Assembly: GCA_017463815.1 (NCBI GenBank)
Contig: JAFTOK010000078.1
Location: 1 to 36,896 of the forward strand
Direction: 5' to 3'
DNA length: 36,896 nucleotides
From: Clostridia bacterium
Lineage (GTDB): Bacteria > Bacillota > Clostridia > Oscillospirales > CAG-272
Of the stretch, positions 7,253-15,948 are shown in pieces. Made by a program: the position numbers and the translations under genes. Within the stretch, counting starts at the first letter, position 1. Each line of letters opens with the position of its first letter. The notes below the pieces were generated by a model. The model ran no database searches and was not told the DNA's origin. It saw only the letters and a list, made by a program, of their open reading frames with translations.

Positions 7253-7735
7253 AAGGAACAAAAATCGCTGACACGATTTTTGAAAATATTATATTCGCGC
7301 TTTTCTTTGTTTGAAAGAAAAGTCGCGGCAAAAGAAGCAAAAAAACGTGCCGTTTTATCGCTTTGTTTGTGCTATTCTTGGTTTTGCGGGGCGACTGCCG
7401 TCACGAATTTTCACTCCGTTCCGTCGCAAAAATTGTGCCGAACCACGTCGCAAGGGTACGGCGTACGAACTTGTTATGGTCTGCAAACGCGCTAAGGCGC
7501 GCCAATGCTTTGTTTTTTACTTAGAACCCAACCGCGTGGTTCCACGCAATTTTCCGTAGGAAAATCGAGCGTGGGGAGCGGTTCTTGCCATAGTTTTCAG
7601 CCGTACTGAGCGATAAACCTGCAAGGTTTTTGCCTCTTTTTTCAACTTTTTCTCTCAAAGAGAAAAAGTTGAACACAATCGAACGGCGCAGCCGTTCGCA
7701 AAATCCTTTCTTTTTAAAGGTATATTTTTCTTTCG
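7253..7735 (+). repeat. large modular noncoding repeat, copy 1
   Basis: The left block (7253-7370) contains a hairpin around AAAATCG/CGATTTT, then a CTTTTCTTTG...GAAAGAAAAG hairpin and CGGCAAAAGAAGCAAAAA. The middle (7371-7520) is unique. A module at 7523-7601 is a long hairpin (AACCGC/GCGGTT, CCACGC/GCGTGG, AATTTTCC/GGAAAATC). The right block (7602-7700) has GCGATAAACCTGCAAGGTTTTT and the end hairpin GAACGGCGCAGCCGTTC. Two further copies lie at 16977-17545 and 20302-20758. Open frames inside lack ribosome binding sites and recognisable proteins. Confidence 0.7.
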
Positions 7736-7769
7736 CAAAGAAAAAATATATAATTTTCCAAAAAACTAT

Positions 7770-7798
7770 TGCTATTTATGAATTTTTCGTGTAAAATA
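7770..7798 (+). promoter_or_regulatory. promoter of efp
   Basis: TTGCTA (7770-7775), 17-nt spacer, TAAAAT (7793-7798). The 5' UTR is about 55 nt and ends in TTGGAGGT before the ATG. Confidence 0.55.
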
Positions 7799-7859
7799 TA
7801 ATAGCATAATAATATTTGCCTATAAAATTAAATTTTACGGCTATTGGAGGTAAAAAATT

Positions 7860-8417
7860 ATGGTAATAGCAGGCGATTTTAAAAACGGTATCACATTCGA
7901 AATGGACGGCAACGTAATGCAGGTCATCGAATTCCAGCACGTAAAACCCGGTAAGGGCGCGGCTTTCGTTCGTACAAAACTCAGAAATGTTATCTCCGGC
8001 GCAGTTACGGAAAGAACATTCAACCCTACGGATAAATTCCCCCCCGCAGTCATCGAAAGAAAAGAAATGCAGTATCTCTACTCCGACGGTGAACTTTACT
8101 ACTTTATGGACACGGAAACATACGAACAGGAACCTATTTCCAAAGACGTTCTTCCCGAATCCTTTGAGTTTGTAAAAGAAGAAATGCTTTGCAAAATCCT
8201 CTCTTACAAAGGCAACGTATTCTCTGTTGAACCCCCTATGTTCGTTGAGCTCGAAGTAACAGAAACAGAACCCGGCCTTGCAGGCAACACAGCAACAAAC
8301 ACACTTAAACCCGCTACTGTTGAAACAGGCGCTGAAATCAAAGTTCCCCTCTTCATCAACATTGGTACAAGAATCCGCATCGACACAAGAACAGGCGAAT
8401 ATATCGAACGCGCTTAA
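7860..8417 (+). CDS. efp: translation elongation factor P
   Basis: At 185 residues this has normal EF-P length and three beta-barrel (KOW plus two OB-type) domains. The loop [10 protein letters not shown] puts lysine at position 32, the residue modified in many bacteria and the tip that reaches the peptidyl-transferase centre. The C-terminal family signature is present around [25 protein letters not shown] rescues ribosomes stalled at polyproline. The start is fixed by TTGGAGGT about 8 nt upstream. No modification enzyme gene is recognisable nearby. The next gene starts 23 nt downstream and is likely co-transcribed. Confidence 0.97.
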   Translation: MVIAGDFKNGITFEMDGNVMQVIEFQHVKPGKGAAFVRTKLRNVISGAVTERTFNPTDKFPPAVIERKEMQYLYSDGELYYFMDTETYEQEPISKDVLPESFEFVKEEMLCKILSYKGNVFSVEPPMFVELEVTETEPGLAGNTATNTLKPATVETGAEIKVPLFINIGTRIRIDTRTGEYIERA

Positions 8418-8440
8418 ATATTTTGTGCTCGAGGTGTAAT

Positions 8441-8920
8441 ATGGAAATCAAAGAAAAAGTTGCATACATCAAAGGCCTTGCAGAAGGGCTCAAACTTGAT
8501 GAAAACGACACAAACGGCAAACTTCTTGCCGCTATTATAGACGTTCTGGGCGATATGGCAGAAGAAATCGAAGACCTTGCCGAAAACGCAGAATATCTTG
8601 AAAACTACGTTGAAGAACTCGACGAAGACCTCGGTATGGTTGAAGAAGACCTTTACTGCGGTGAGGACGACGAAGACGAGGAAGATTTCGACGAAGATGA
8701 AGACGAAGAAGATGAGGAAGATTTCGACGAAGATGAAGACGAAGAAGATGAGGAAGACGACGATGATGAAATCGTTGTTGTAACCTGCCCTTCTTGCGGC
8801 GACGGCGTTTATCTCGACGATACAATGGATTTCGACGATATTAAATGCCCCTCTTGCGGCGCGTCTTTCGGTTGCACTTGCGGTGCAGACTGTGAAAGCT
8901 GCGAAGGCTGCGGAGAATAA
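8441..8920 (+). CDS. CD1247-type acidic protein with C-terminal zinc ribbon
   Basis: A 159-residue protein with a helical N-terminus (MEIKEKVAYIKGLAEGLKLDEN) that I recognise as the 'CD1247 N-terminal domain', known from Clostridia just downstream of efp. Then come a coiled-coil-like acidic stretch and a very acidic linker containing a perfect 12-residue tandem repeat. Two CPSCG knuckles form a zinc ribbon, and a cysteine-rich tail (CTCGADCESCEGCGE) closes the protein. No membrane segment is present. The start ATG at 8441 follows GAGGTG; an upstream in-frame start has no such site. The molecular function is unknown. Confidence 0.82.
   Translation: MEIKEKVAYIKGLAEGLKLDENDTNGKLLAAIIDVLGDMAEEIEDLAENAEYLENYVEELDEDLGMVEEDLYCGEDDEDEEDFDEDEDEEDEEDFDEDEDEEDEEDDDDEIVVVTCPSCGDGVYLDDTMDFDDIKCPSCGASFGCTCGADCESCEGCGE
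8678..8749 (+). repeat. perfect 36-bp in-frame tandem repeat
   Basis: Two identical 36-bp units (8678-8713 and 8714-8749) encode EEDFDEDEDEED twice within the acidic linker. Identity at synonymous positions points to a recent slippage duplication. Confidence 0.85.
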
Positions 8921-8934
8921 AAGACATTTTTATG

Positions 8935-8965
8935 AAGAAGCCGTCGTACGACGGCTTCTTTGATT
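8935..8965 (+). terminator. terminator after the efp-CD1247 unit
   Basis: Long perfect stem built on GAAGCCGTCGTACGACGGC followed by TTCTTTGATT. It separates the efp unit from the antiporter gene. Confidence 0.75.
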
Positions 8966-8991
8966 AAAAATAAAAATTGCGGAGAAATTTA

Positions 8992-9951
8992 ATGGAACTT
9001 ATACCTGTTTTTTTGCTTTTTGTGCTCGGCTTGGTGTTCATAATCAAAGGCGGCGATTTCTTTGTTGATGCGGCAAGCTGGATTGCTGAAATTTCGGGTT
9101 TGCCAAGCTTTGTTATCGGCGCCACGGTTGTGAGCATTGCCACGACGCTGCCCGAACTTCTGGTTTCTCTTGTTTCTGCCCTGAACGGGCAGACGGGTAT
9201 GGCTGTGGGGAATGTGGTAGGTTCGGTTACGGCAAATACTGCGCTTATTTTGGCGCTTTCGTTTGTTTTTTCGCCTTGCCCCGTAAAGCGCTCCGAATTC
9301 ACGCTGAAAAGTGTGCTTATGCTTTCGGCAACCGTGCTTTTGTTCGTGCTTTCTCTTTCAGGCGAGCTGAAGGTTCTGCCGGCTATGCTTCTTTTTGTTG
9401 TTTTGGCGGTTTTTGTTTGGGAAAACATTTCCTCTGCAAAGAAAGAAAAGGGCGGTGCGCCGCAAGAAAAAAGGCGCGTGAGCGGAAAGAAGGAAATTGC
9501 CGTAAATTTGCTTAAATTTGTGCTCGGTGCGGCGGGAATTATCTTGGGTGCGGAGCTGCTTGTTGATAACGGTACGATTATAGCCGAAAAAATGAACGTT
9601 CCTGAGACGATAGTGGGCGTGGTAATGCTTGGCTTGGGTACTTCGCTTCCGGAGCTTGTAACGGCTATAACGGCTCTTGCGAAGAAGAAGGGCAGCCTTT
9701 CGCTCGGCAACATCATTGGCGCAAACATTATAGATATGACTCTTATTCTTCCTCTGTGCTCTGCTGTTTCTATGGGTTCGCTTGCGGTTTCACGCCAAGC
9801 GCTCGTGCTCGATTTCCCTGTTTGCATTGCCGCTATATTCGTGGCTGTTGTGCCAACCCTTATTTTCGGCAAAACACAAAGATGGCAGGGCATAGCTTTA
9901 ATAGCTTTTTATTTGGTTTATCTTATTACTCTTGCAATATTTTTTATTTAA
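8992..9951 (+). CDS. calcium/sodium antiporter, CaCA family (YrbG-like)
   Basis: A 319-residue integral membrane protein with about ten hydrophobic segments and the two inverted alpha repeats that define the Ca2+/cation antiporter superfamily. Alpha-1 holds TTLPELLVSL...GNVVGSVTANT, alpha-2 holds GTSLPELVTAI...GNIIGANIID. The glutamates in PEL are the ion-binding residues. A charged cytoplasmic loop (about 150-175, KKEKGGAPQEKRR) separates the halves. It likely exchanges Ca2+ for Na+ or H+ across the cell membrane. The ATG at 8992 has GGAG 7 nt upstream; a TTG five codons earlier is less likely. The following lipoprotein gene starts 15 nt after the stop. Confidence 0.9.
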   Translation: MELIPVFLLFVLGLVFIIKGGDFFVDAASWIAEISGLPSFVIGATVVSIATTLPELLVSLVSALNGQTGMAVGNVVGSVTANTALILALSFVFSPCPVKRSEFTLKSVLMLSATVLLFVLSLSGELKVLPAMLLFVVLAVFVWENISSAKKEKGGAPQEKRRVSGKKEIAVNLLKFVLGAAGIILGAELLVDNGTIIAEKMNVPETIVGVVMLGLGTSLPELVTAITALAKKKGSLSLGNIIGANIIDMTLILPLCSAVSMGSLAVSRQALVLDFPVCIAAIFVAVVPTLIFGKTQRWQGIALIAFYLVYLITLAIFFI

Positions 9952-9966
9952 ATAACGGTGGTTGAA

Positions 9967-11178
9967 ATGAAAAATATAAAAAAATTTATTGTTTTAATGC
10001 TTGTTTTTGCAGTTTGCACGGTTATGTTCGCTTCTTGCGGTAATAAAAAAGACGAGGCTGTTGCCTCGTTCGGCGGCGATAGCTACATATATGCAGATGA
10101 TAAAGATTTTTCCGATTTTTACAACCTTTTCACATACTACTATAAGATTGAATCCGTTGAAGAAGAAATGAGTACTTTGGAATATAACATAATCCTCCGG
10201 AATTCTGTTCAGGCTACCGTGGAAATGCGTCTTTTGGAAGATGAATCGGCGAGGCGCGGCTACTTTATTGATATGGAAGAGGTAGAAGCGGAAGCGTATG
10301 AAGACCAAAAGGTTTTTGAAAACGCTTACCCCGGCGGTTTTGCCACTTTTTGCGAGCATTGGGGCTTATCGGAAGATGTTTTCTTAACGGTTAACAAATA
10401 CGAAGCGCTTCAGGAGCTGGCAAAGGAAAACTTCTTCACCACACAAACCGTGAAGGAAGAAGAAGCGCTTGCATATTATGAAAAAAATAAAGATGACTTT
10501 ATAAAGAAGCCGCATTATGAAATAAAAGAGCTTTTCCTACAGGTTACGAAAGATACAAACAAAGAAGCGGTTTACAACGACGCAAAGGTTTATATAGGTA
10601 TGCTTAATTCGGGCAGAAGCTGGGAAAGTGTATTAAATACAGCCAAAATAAAATACAACCTTGAAAACGGTATGATTTTCTCCCATTACCTGACGGGTTC
10701 TGAAATTATCGAGAAAAATAATTTGGAAACAATTGGAAGTACAAACAACCTTATGAATGAGGTTTTCAAAAATTTCGAGGAAAAATATGGTATTACTTAT
10801 AGCGAAATGTTCCCCGACGGTTTCGATGCCTATATAGAGAAAAACGAAATAGAAGAAGGCTCTTTCACATATAAAAAGGTTTTGGAAGCGCATATGACGT
10901 ATTGTTCGGAAGTGTACAATGTAGAAATGAATTACGCCGTAACAGAAAAATGGGAAACGGGGAAATGCTATAGCTTCCCTATTTACCACGGAGGCTTTGA
11001 AAGCTACGTTGTTCTCTACTTCTCTTCTGTTGAAGATGAGGAAGGCGAGGTTTCGTTTGAACAAGCTAAAGAAGATATAATCGAGCTTATTCTTGAAGAA
11101 CGCAGAGAAAAAGCTTTTGAAGATTTCATCTCCAGAAGAATGGACGAAGCCAACTTGCAAATAAAATATGAAAACTGA
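9967..11178 (+). CDS. PrsA/SurA-like lipoprotein (foldase-type)
   Basis: A 403-residue protein with a lipoprotein signal (MKNIKKFIVLMLVF...MFASC, lipidated Cys24). The following helical region (about 65-160) has the SurA/PrsA N-terminal pattern, ending VKEEEALAYYEKNKDDFIKKPHYEIKELFL, which normally leads into a parvulin peptidyl-prolyl isomerase domain. That domain is hard to recognise here and may be degenerate; a helical segment near the C-terminus (VSFEQAKEDIIELILEERREKAF) also resembles the family's end. A chaperone role on the outer face of the membrane is inferred. The ATG at 9967 follows GGTGG; an in-frame GTG three codons earlier overlaps that site. Confidence 0.62.
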   Translation: MKNIKKFIVLMLVFAVCTVMFASCGNKKDEAVASFGGDSYIYADDKDFSDFYNLFTYYYKIESVEEEMSTLEYNIILRNSVQATVEMRLLEDESARRGYFIDMEEVEAEAYEDQKVFENAYPGGFATFCEHWGLSEDVFLTVNKYEALQELAKENFFTTQTVKEEEALAYYEKNKDDFIKKPHYEIKELFLQVTKDTNKEAVYNDAKVYIGMLNSGRSWESVLNTAKIKYNLENGMIFSHYLTGSEIIEKNNLETIGSTNNLMNEVFKNFEEKYGITYSEMFPDGFDAYIEKNEIEEGSFTYKKVLEAHMTYCSEVYNVEMNYAVTEKWETGKCYSFPIYHGGFESYVVLYFSSVEDEEGEVSFEQAKEDIIELILEERREKAFEDFISRRMDEANLQIKYEN

Positions 11179-11208
11179 AAAGTTTTCCACAATTTATGTG
11201 GATAAAAT

Positions 11209-11240
11209 AAAAATCGCACCTTATTACAGGTGCGATTTTT
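11209..11240. terminator. bidirectional terminator between convergent genes
   Basis: Stem AAAAATCGCACC/GGTGCGATTTTT with an 8-nt loop. T-rich tracts follow on both strands. It serves the lipoprotein gene (+) and rbsK (-). Confidence 0.9.
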
Positions 11241-11250
11241 GTTTTTCTGT

Positions 11251-12192
11251 TTATTCAAGAGCCGCTTTTTTGGAAATTTTGTTGTTTGCCATAAATTCGC
11301 GAACTTCTTCCGCAACGGGAATGGAAGCTGCTGCGCCGGGGCGGCTTACCGCGATGGCGGAAGTTGCGCTTGCGTATTCCACAGCGTCGTCCATATTCCA
11401 GCCGTCGCAAATTTTTGCGCAAAGACCGCCTATGAAGCTGTCGCCTGCAGCTGTTGTGTCTACAGCTTTAACCTTGAAAACGCCCGTGTAATGAACGTCG
11501 CCGTCCACGATGTATGCGCAACCCTTTATGCCGAGCGTAACGAGCGCGTTTTTGCAACCGAGCGCACAGAGCGCGTCGATAACTTCTTTTGCAGAAGCGT
11601 TGTCTTCGGGTGTAATACCTGTGATGAGCTGTGCTTCAAATTCGTTGGGAATGATGAGGTCGATATACTGATAGAGCTCTTTGGTAACTTCTTTAACGGG
11701 TGCGGGGTTGAGGATAACCATTTTTCCCTTTTCGTGAGCCATTTTTGCCGCCGCGAGAACGGATTCCGTGGGGATTTCATACTGCATAACGAGGATATCT
11801 GCCCAATCGAAAAGGCTTTCGTTTGCCGCAATCACTTCGGGCGTTACCGTGCCGTTTGCGCCAACGTCGAGAATGATGTGGTTGTCGCCGCCGCAAACCG
11901 TGATTACCGCCGCGCCCGTGGGGCCTTCGGAGCGTAGCACGGAGGAAGCGTCGATACCGTAGGATTCGAGGTTTTTAACAGCGAGCTCGCCGGACATATC
12001 CGTGCCGACAGCGCCGAGCATTTTAACGGAGCAGCCCGCTTTTGCCAGAGCCGCCGCCTGGTTTGCGCCTTTACCGCCGAAGTTCATAGCGAAATCTCTG
12101 CCTGTGATGGTTTCGCCGAGCTTGGGAAGGCGGTCTGTGTTGATAACATAATCGACATTGATGCTGCCGACAACGAGAACATTTTTGCTCAT
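11251..12192 (-). CDS. rbsK: ribokinase, PfkB family
   Basis: A 313-residue PfkB-family sugar kinase. Near the N-terminus are GSINVD and GGKGANQA (39-46), the ribose-contacting signature. The C-terminal signature DTTAAGDSF carries the catalytic base D251 and the anion hole. NPAP and IIPNEFEA are typical of ribokinases, which phosphorylate D-ribose at O5 with ATP. GAAAGGA lies upstream of the ATG. No ribose transporter or rbsR is beside it; it is the last gene of a run with serS and a small membrane protein, so its substrate assignment rests on motifs. Confidence 0.9.
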   Translation of the reverse strand: MSKNVLVVGSINVDYVINTDRLPKLGETITGRDFAMNFGGKGANQAAALAKAGCSVKMLGAVGTDMSGELAVKNLESYGIDASSVLRSEGPTGAAVITVCGGDNHIILDVGANGTVTPEVIAANESLFDWADILVMQYEIPTESVLAAAKMAHEKGKMVILNPAPVKEVTKELYQYIDLIIPNEFEAQLITGITPEDNASAKEVIDALCALGCKNALVTLGIKGCAYIVDGDVHYTGVFKVKAVDTTAAGDSFIGGLCAKICDGWNMDDAVEYASATSAIAVSRPGAAASIPVAEEVREFMANNKISKKAALE

Positions 12193-12220
12193 AATGTTTT
12201 TTGTCCTTTCTTTTTTACTA

Positions 12221-12706
12221 TTAAATTCCGGAAATTACTATGATTGTGAGTAAAACACCGAGAATAACCATACCCAAAACGCCGCCGATGAGCACGAGAA
12301 GATTTTCGTTGTTTTCGCCCCATTGGTCGCGCACCTGAGTGAGTTTTTCTTCGGGAATATAAAATTTTGTTTCTTCTGTTATTGTTATTGTGCTGTGAGG
12401 GTCTGCTTCTGTGCCGTCGGGGTTGATTACAGTTACAATGCTTCTGTATACGCCGGGGCGTTCAAGCTTGGCTATTACAGCGTCGTTTTCGGTCTGAGAA
12501 ACTTCTGCAAGTGTTTTGGCGTTTTCTTCGTCTATGGCGCCCGCTTTTACAAACGCGCGGAAGAAACTGCCTGTAACCTTGCGATGATAAAAAGAAACGA
12601 ATAAAGCTATTATTACGCCGAGGATTATAGACCAGATGAAAAGCATAGCGCTTATAACACTTGGGTCGCTGCTGATAATATCGAGTTTTTCGAGAAAATT
12701 AGACAT
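12221..12706 (-). CDS. small membrane protein of unknown function
   Basis: A 161-residue protein with one hydrophobic segment near residues 17-39 (VISAMLFIWSIILGVIIALF) and another at the C-terminus (about 138-160, LLVLIGGVLGMVILGVLLTI). Between them lies a soluble stretch with threonine-rich beta character. I do not recognise the family. It sits 33 nt after serS and 28 nt before rbsK on the same strand, so it is probably co-transcribed with them. No motif suggests an enzymatic role. Confidence 0.75.
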   Translation of the reverse strand: MSNFLEKLDIISSDPSVISAMLFIWSIILGVIIALFVSFYHRKVTGSFFRAFVKAGAIDEENAKTLAEVSQTENDAVIAKLERPGVYRSIVTVINPDGTEADPHSTITITEETKFYIPEEKLTQVRDQWGENNENLLVLIGGVLGMVILGVLLTIIVISGI

Positions 12707-12739
12707 ACAGTGATTATCCTCTTTCTGTTTGAATTTTTA

Positions 12740-14026
12740 TTATTTTGCTTTGATAACGTCGCAGCCGAGGTATTTTTTGAGAACGTCGGGCACGTTTACA
12801 GATCCGTCTGCGTTCTGGTTCTGCTCTACGAGAGCAGGGAGAATACGGCTTGTTGCAAGACCGCTGCCGTTGAGTGTATGGCAGTATTCCACTTTGCCTG
12901 CGGCTGTTTTGTAGCGCATCATACCGCGGCGAGCCTGGTAATCGCGCGCGTTGGAAACGGAGCTTACTTCTTTATAGCCGTTCATAGAAGGAATCTGGAT
13001 TTCGATGTCGTACGTACGCGCCATAGATGCGGAGCAGTCTTCTGCCGCGAGTTTAACCGTGCGGAAGTGGAAACCGAGGCCTTTTACGAGGTTTTCTGCG
13101 CAAGTTACGAGCTCTTCAAAAGCGGCGTCGCTGCCCTCTTTTGTCGTATACTGAACCATTTCAACCTTATTGAACTGGTGGCCGCGCACCATACCGCGTT
13201 CGTCGGAACGGTAGCTGCCTGCTTCTCTTCTGAAGCAAGGTGTATAGGAAATATACTTTTTGGGAAGGTCTTCTTCTGTGAGAATTTCATTTCTGTGGAG
13301 AGAAACGAGCGCTGTTTCTGCTGTGGGGAGCATAAAGTGGCGGCGTTCTTCGTCGCTCGTTTTTTCGAGCCAATATACTTCGTCTGCAAATTTCGGGAAC
13401 TGACCTGCCGTAAGGCCGCATTCGTAGCCGAGCATATGGGGAACGAGAACGAGCTCGAAACCGTTCTGGATATGCGTGTCTATGAAGTAGTTGAGAAGTG
13501 CCCATTCGAGGCGAGCGCCCATGCCGCGGTAAATCCAGAAACCGTTGCCGGAAAGCTTTGTGCCGCGTTCGTAGTCTATAAGACCGAGGTCTGTGCAGAG
13601 GTCAACGTGGTTTTTCGGTGTGAAATCGAAGGTTTTAGGCTCGCCGAAATAGCGGAGAGGCTCGTTGTTTTCCTTGCCGCCTTCTTTGAGGTCGGGGTCG
13701 GGAAGGTTGGGAAGGGAGAGCATAAGCGTGTTGTATTCTGCTTCAACTTCTTTGAGCTCTGCGTCAATCGCTTTGGATTTAGCGCCGATTTCTTTGAGCT
13801 TTGCGAAGATTTCTTTAACGTCCTTGCCCTCTTTTTTGTATTGAGGAATGAGCTTGTTTTCTCTGTTCTGCTCTGCTTTGAGCGCTTCTGTTTCGGAAAT
13901 GAGCGCGCGGCGTTTGCCGTCGAGCTCGAGAATGCGTGCGATTTCAGCCGCCGCATCTTTGCCTTTAACTTTAAATCTTCTTACGATTTCTTCGGGGTTT
14001 TCTTTAATAAGTTTAATATCTATCAT
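12740..14026 (-). CDS. serS: seryl-tRNA synthetase
   Basis: At 428 residues this is a normal bacterial SerRS. The N-terminal long coiled-coil arm (about 30-100) grips the tRNA variable arm. Class II motif 2 appears as CFRREAGSYRSDERGMVRGHQF and motif 3 as GSGLATSRILPALVEQNQ. TAETALVSLH and the ALRA-like core are also present. It charges tRNA-Ser, and tRNA-Sec if present, in the cytoplasm. The start is 23 nt after the spo0J stop, so it could be transcribed with soj-spo0J; no separate promoter was recognised in the gap. A long open frame on the opposite strand is a shadow of this gene. Confidence 0.97.
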   Translation of the reverse strand: MIDIKLIKENPEEIVRRFKVKGKDAAAEIARILELDGKRRALISETEALKAEQNRENKLIPQYKKEGKDVKEIFAKLKEIGAKSKAIDAELKEVEAEYNTLMLSLPNLPDPDLKEGGKENNEPLRYFGEPKTFDFTPKNHVDLCTDLGLIDYERGTKLSGNGFWIYRGMGARLEWALLNYFIDTHIQNGFELVLVPHMLGYECGLTAGQFPKFADEVYWLEKTSDEERRHFMLPTAETALVSLHRNEILTEEDLPKKYISYTPCFRREAGSYRSDERGMVRGHQFNKVEMVQYTTKEGSDAAFEELVTCAENLVKGLGFHFRTVKLAAEDCSASMARTYDIEIQIPSMNGYKEVSSVSNARDYQARRGMMRYKTAAGKVEYCHTLNGSGLATSRILPALVEQNQNADGSVNVPDVLKKYLGCDVIKAK

Positions 14027-14049
14027 AGTATTTGCGTTCCTTTCAGGGG

Positions 14050-14928
14050 TTAGAGTTCATCATTAAATTTATCGCCGCAAAGCAAAACGAGTATTTTTTC
14101 GAGGTCGTCGTTATCGGAAAAACCTATGCTTATACTGCTTTTTTTGCCGTTTTGAACGATTTTAACGGTGTGTCCTATTATAGACTGCACCTTTTGTTCC
14201 AAAATTTTCGTGTGGTCAACGTCGTAAACCACGCGCACTTCGGGTTTGGGCGCTTCGTTAAGCGCTTTTACGAGCTTTTCCGTTTCACGCACGGAAAGTT
14301 CCTTTGCCACAACGGTTTCTGCCGCTTTTTCAAGAGCTTCTTTGTCTTTTATGGAAAGAAGCACCTTAGCGTGACCTTCGGAAATCGCACCTTCCGCAAG
14401 TTTTGCGAGAACTGCGTCGGGCAAATCCAAAAGACGCAAGGAGTTCGCTATGGAAGAACGGGAACGGCCCACTTTTTTTGCGATTTCTTCCTGCGTGTAG
14501 TTGTATTCGTCGATGAGGTCTGCGTATGCACGCGCTTCTTCCACGGGGTTGAGGTCTTTGCGCTGGATATTCTCCACAAGCGCGAGTTCTGCGGCTTTTC
14601 TGTCGTCCGCTTCGATTATAATAACGGGAACTTCGGAAAGGCCTGCCATTCTTGCGGCACGCCAGCGGCGTTCACCCGTCACAATCATATACATACCGTC
14701 TTTGGGGCGCACAACAATCGGCTGAATTATGCCGTGCTGGGAAATGGATTCCGCGAGCGCTTCAAGCGGCTCTGTATCAAAATTTTTGCGTGGCTGGTCG
14801 GGGTTGGGCTCAACTTCGGTAAGACGAACGACAGTTACGCCGCCGTTTTCCTTTGTTTCTTCCATATTATCTGTAAGAATAGCGTCAAGACCTCTGCCAA
14901 GACCGCCCATTTTCTTTGATTTTGCCAT
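14050..14928 (-). CDS. spo0J: chromosome-partitioning ParB/Spo0J
   Basis: A 292-residue ParB. The basic N-terminal ParA-stimulating segment (MAKSKKMGGLGRGLDAIL) is present. The CTP-binding domain has GERRWRAA (85-92) and the ENIQR motif (119-123). A helix-turn-helix follows (TQEEIAKKVGRSRSSIANSLRLL), then a C-terminal dimerisation domain. ParB loads on parS sites and slides as a CTP-gated clamp, helping to segregate the origin and recruit SMC. Four parS sites lie upstream of soj in this window. It is 21 nt behind soj in the same operon. Confidence 0.96.
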   Translation of the reverse strand: MAKSKKMGGLGRGLDAILTDNMEETKENGGVTVVRLTEVEPNPDQPRKNFDTEPLEALAESISQHGIIQPIVVRPKDGMYMIVTGERRWRAARMAGLSEVPVIIIEADDRKAAELALVENIQRKDLNPVEEARAYADLIDEYNYTQEEIAKKVGRSRSSIANSLRLLDLPDAVLAKLAEGAISEGHAKVLLSIKDKEALEKAAETVVAKELSVRETEKLVKALNEAPKPEVRVVYDVDHTKILEQKVQSIIGHTVKIVQNGKKSSISIGFSDNDDLEKILVLLCGDKFNDEL

Positions 14929-14949
14929 TATTTCTCCTCTCTTAACTAT

Positions 14950-15711
14950 TTAAATACGTTCCAACAATTCTTTTGCCACTTCGTTGTAGGCATCTGCGCC
15001 TTTTGCGTGCTTATCGTAATATTGGATAGGCTGACCGAAGCTGGGCGCTTCGGAAAGACGCACGTTTCGCGTAATTGTCGTTTTAAAGAGCTTGTTTGCG
15101 TAGTATTTTTTGATTTCTTCAATCACTTGCAGGGAAAGGTTGAGCCTGCCGTTATACATTGTCACGAGAATACCCGTGAGGTTGAGCTTGGGGTTGTAAA
15201 GTTTTTTGACCTGTTTTATGGTCATCATCATCTGTGAAAGCCCCTCAAGCGAGAAATATTCGCACTGCATAGGTATAATAGCGCCGTCGGACGCCACAAG
15301 AGCGTTTACGGTGAGCATACCGAGCGAGGGAGGGCAGTCGATGATAATAATATCGTAGTTATCCGTAACCTCAGCGAGGGCAGATTTTAGGCGTGTTTCG
15401 CGTTTTTCTATGTCTGCAAGCTCGAATTCCGCGCCTGCGAGGTCCATTGTAGAGGGCATAATGTCCAAATTTTTAAATTCCGTGTGCTGAATAGCCGCGG
15501 AAGCGGAGCATCTGCCTATTAAAACGTCGTAGGTTGTAGAAGTGAGCTGTGATTTTCTAACACCAACACCGCTGGAAGTATTCCCCTGCGGGTCTGAATC
15601 AATGAGTAGGATTTTTTTGCCCATAATTCCGAGCGCAGAGGCTATATTTATAGCTGATGTTGTTTTGCCGACACCGCCCTTTTGGTTCGTGAAAGCAATA
15701 ACTTTTGCCAC
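14950..15711 (-). CDS. soj: chromosome-partitioning ATPase ParA/Soj
   Basis: A 253-residue ParA/Soj protein. The deviant Walker A motif is KGGVGKTT (residues 11-18), Walker A' contains DSDPQGN, and Walker B is IIIDCPPSLG. The GTG start at 15711 was chosen because AAGGAGG lies 7 nt upstream and the protein then begins MAKVIAFTNQKGG, the family's normal N-terminus; an upstream ATG in the same frame would add 23 unrelated residues. It forms ATP-dependent DNA-bound dimers that move ParB-parS complexes. The promoter at 15752-15780 lies between the start and the parS cluster. Confidence 0.96.
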   Translation of the reverse strand: MAKVIAFTNQKGGVGKTTSAINIASALGIMGKKILLIDSDPQGNTSSGVGVRKSQLTSTTYDVLIGRCSASAAIQHTEFKNLDIMPSTMDLAGAEFELADIEKRETRLKSALAEVTDNYDIIIIDCPPSLGMLTVNALVASDGAIIPMQCEYFSLEGLSQMMMTIKQVKKLYNPKLNLTGILVTMYNGRLNLSLQVIEEIKKYYANKLFKTTITRNVRLSEAPSFGQPIQYYDKHAKGADAYNEVAKELLERI

Positions 15712-15751
15712 TAAGAGCCTCCTTTTGAAATTATTATTTCTTTCTAAAAAT

Positions 15752-15780
15752 ATTTTATCACATCGGAATATCAAAGTCAA
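15752..15780 (-). promoter_or_regulatory. promoter of soj-spo0J
   Basis: Minus strand TTGACT (15775-15780), 17 nt, TAAAAT (15752-15757), with extended -10 TGA. It sits 33 nt from the first parS site, so ParB spreading could affect it. Confidence 0.7.
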
Positions 15781-15813
15781 TCAATATACGAAAAATAATA
15801 AAAAATACTGCAT

Positions 15814-15829
15814 TGTTCCACGTAGAACA
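15814..15829. other. parS site 1
   Basis: TGTTCCACGTAGAACA, a 16-bp near-palindrome matching the Firmicutes parS core TGTTNCACGTGAAACA at 14 of 16 positions. Confidence 0.85.
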
Positions 15830-15849
15830 ACGTGTGAAACAAAGACGAA

Positions 15850-15865
15850 TGTTCCACGTAGAACA
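15850..15865. other. parS site 2
   Basis: TGTTCCACGTAGAACA, identical to site 1 and starting 36 nt further right. Confidence 0.85.
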
Positions 15866-15910
15866 ATTTGCGGTACAAAAATCGCGAGAACACTTGTTCT
15901 GTAATAAAAA

Positions 15911-15926
15911 TGTTCCACGTAGAACA
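15911..15926. other. parS site 3
   Basis: TGTTCCACGTAGAACA, identical to sites 1 and 2 and starting 61 nt after site 2. Confidence 0.85.
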
Positions 15927-15948
15927 TTCCTTGCGAAAAACAAGGCTT

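Noticed and set aside
7238..7559. Two overlapping open frames in repeat copy 1
   Set aside because: They follow the repeat's own sequence, lack SD sites, and similar frames are broken in copies 2 and 3.
12710..14053. 447-codon open frame on the plus strand
   Set aside because: It is the antisense shadow of serS, with no ribosome binding site; the peptide is an F/C/V-rich shadow with no family resemblance.
15830..15841. Possible fifth parS half-site (ACGTGTGAAAC)
   Set aside because: It resembles the right half of parS but with an extra base and no left half; not counted as a site.
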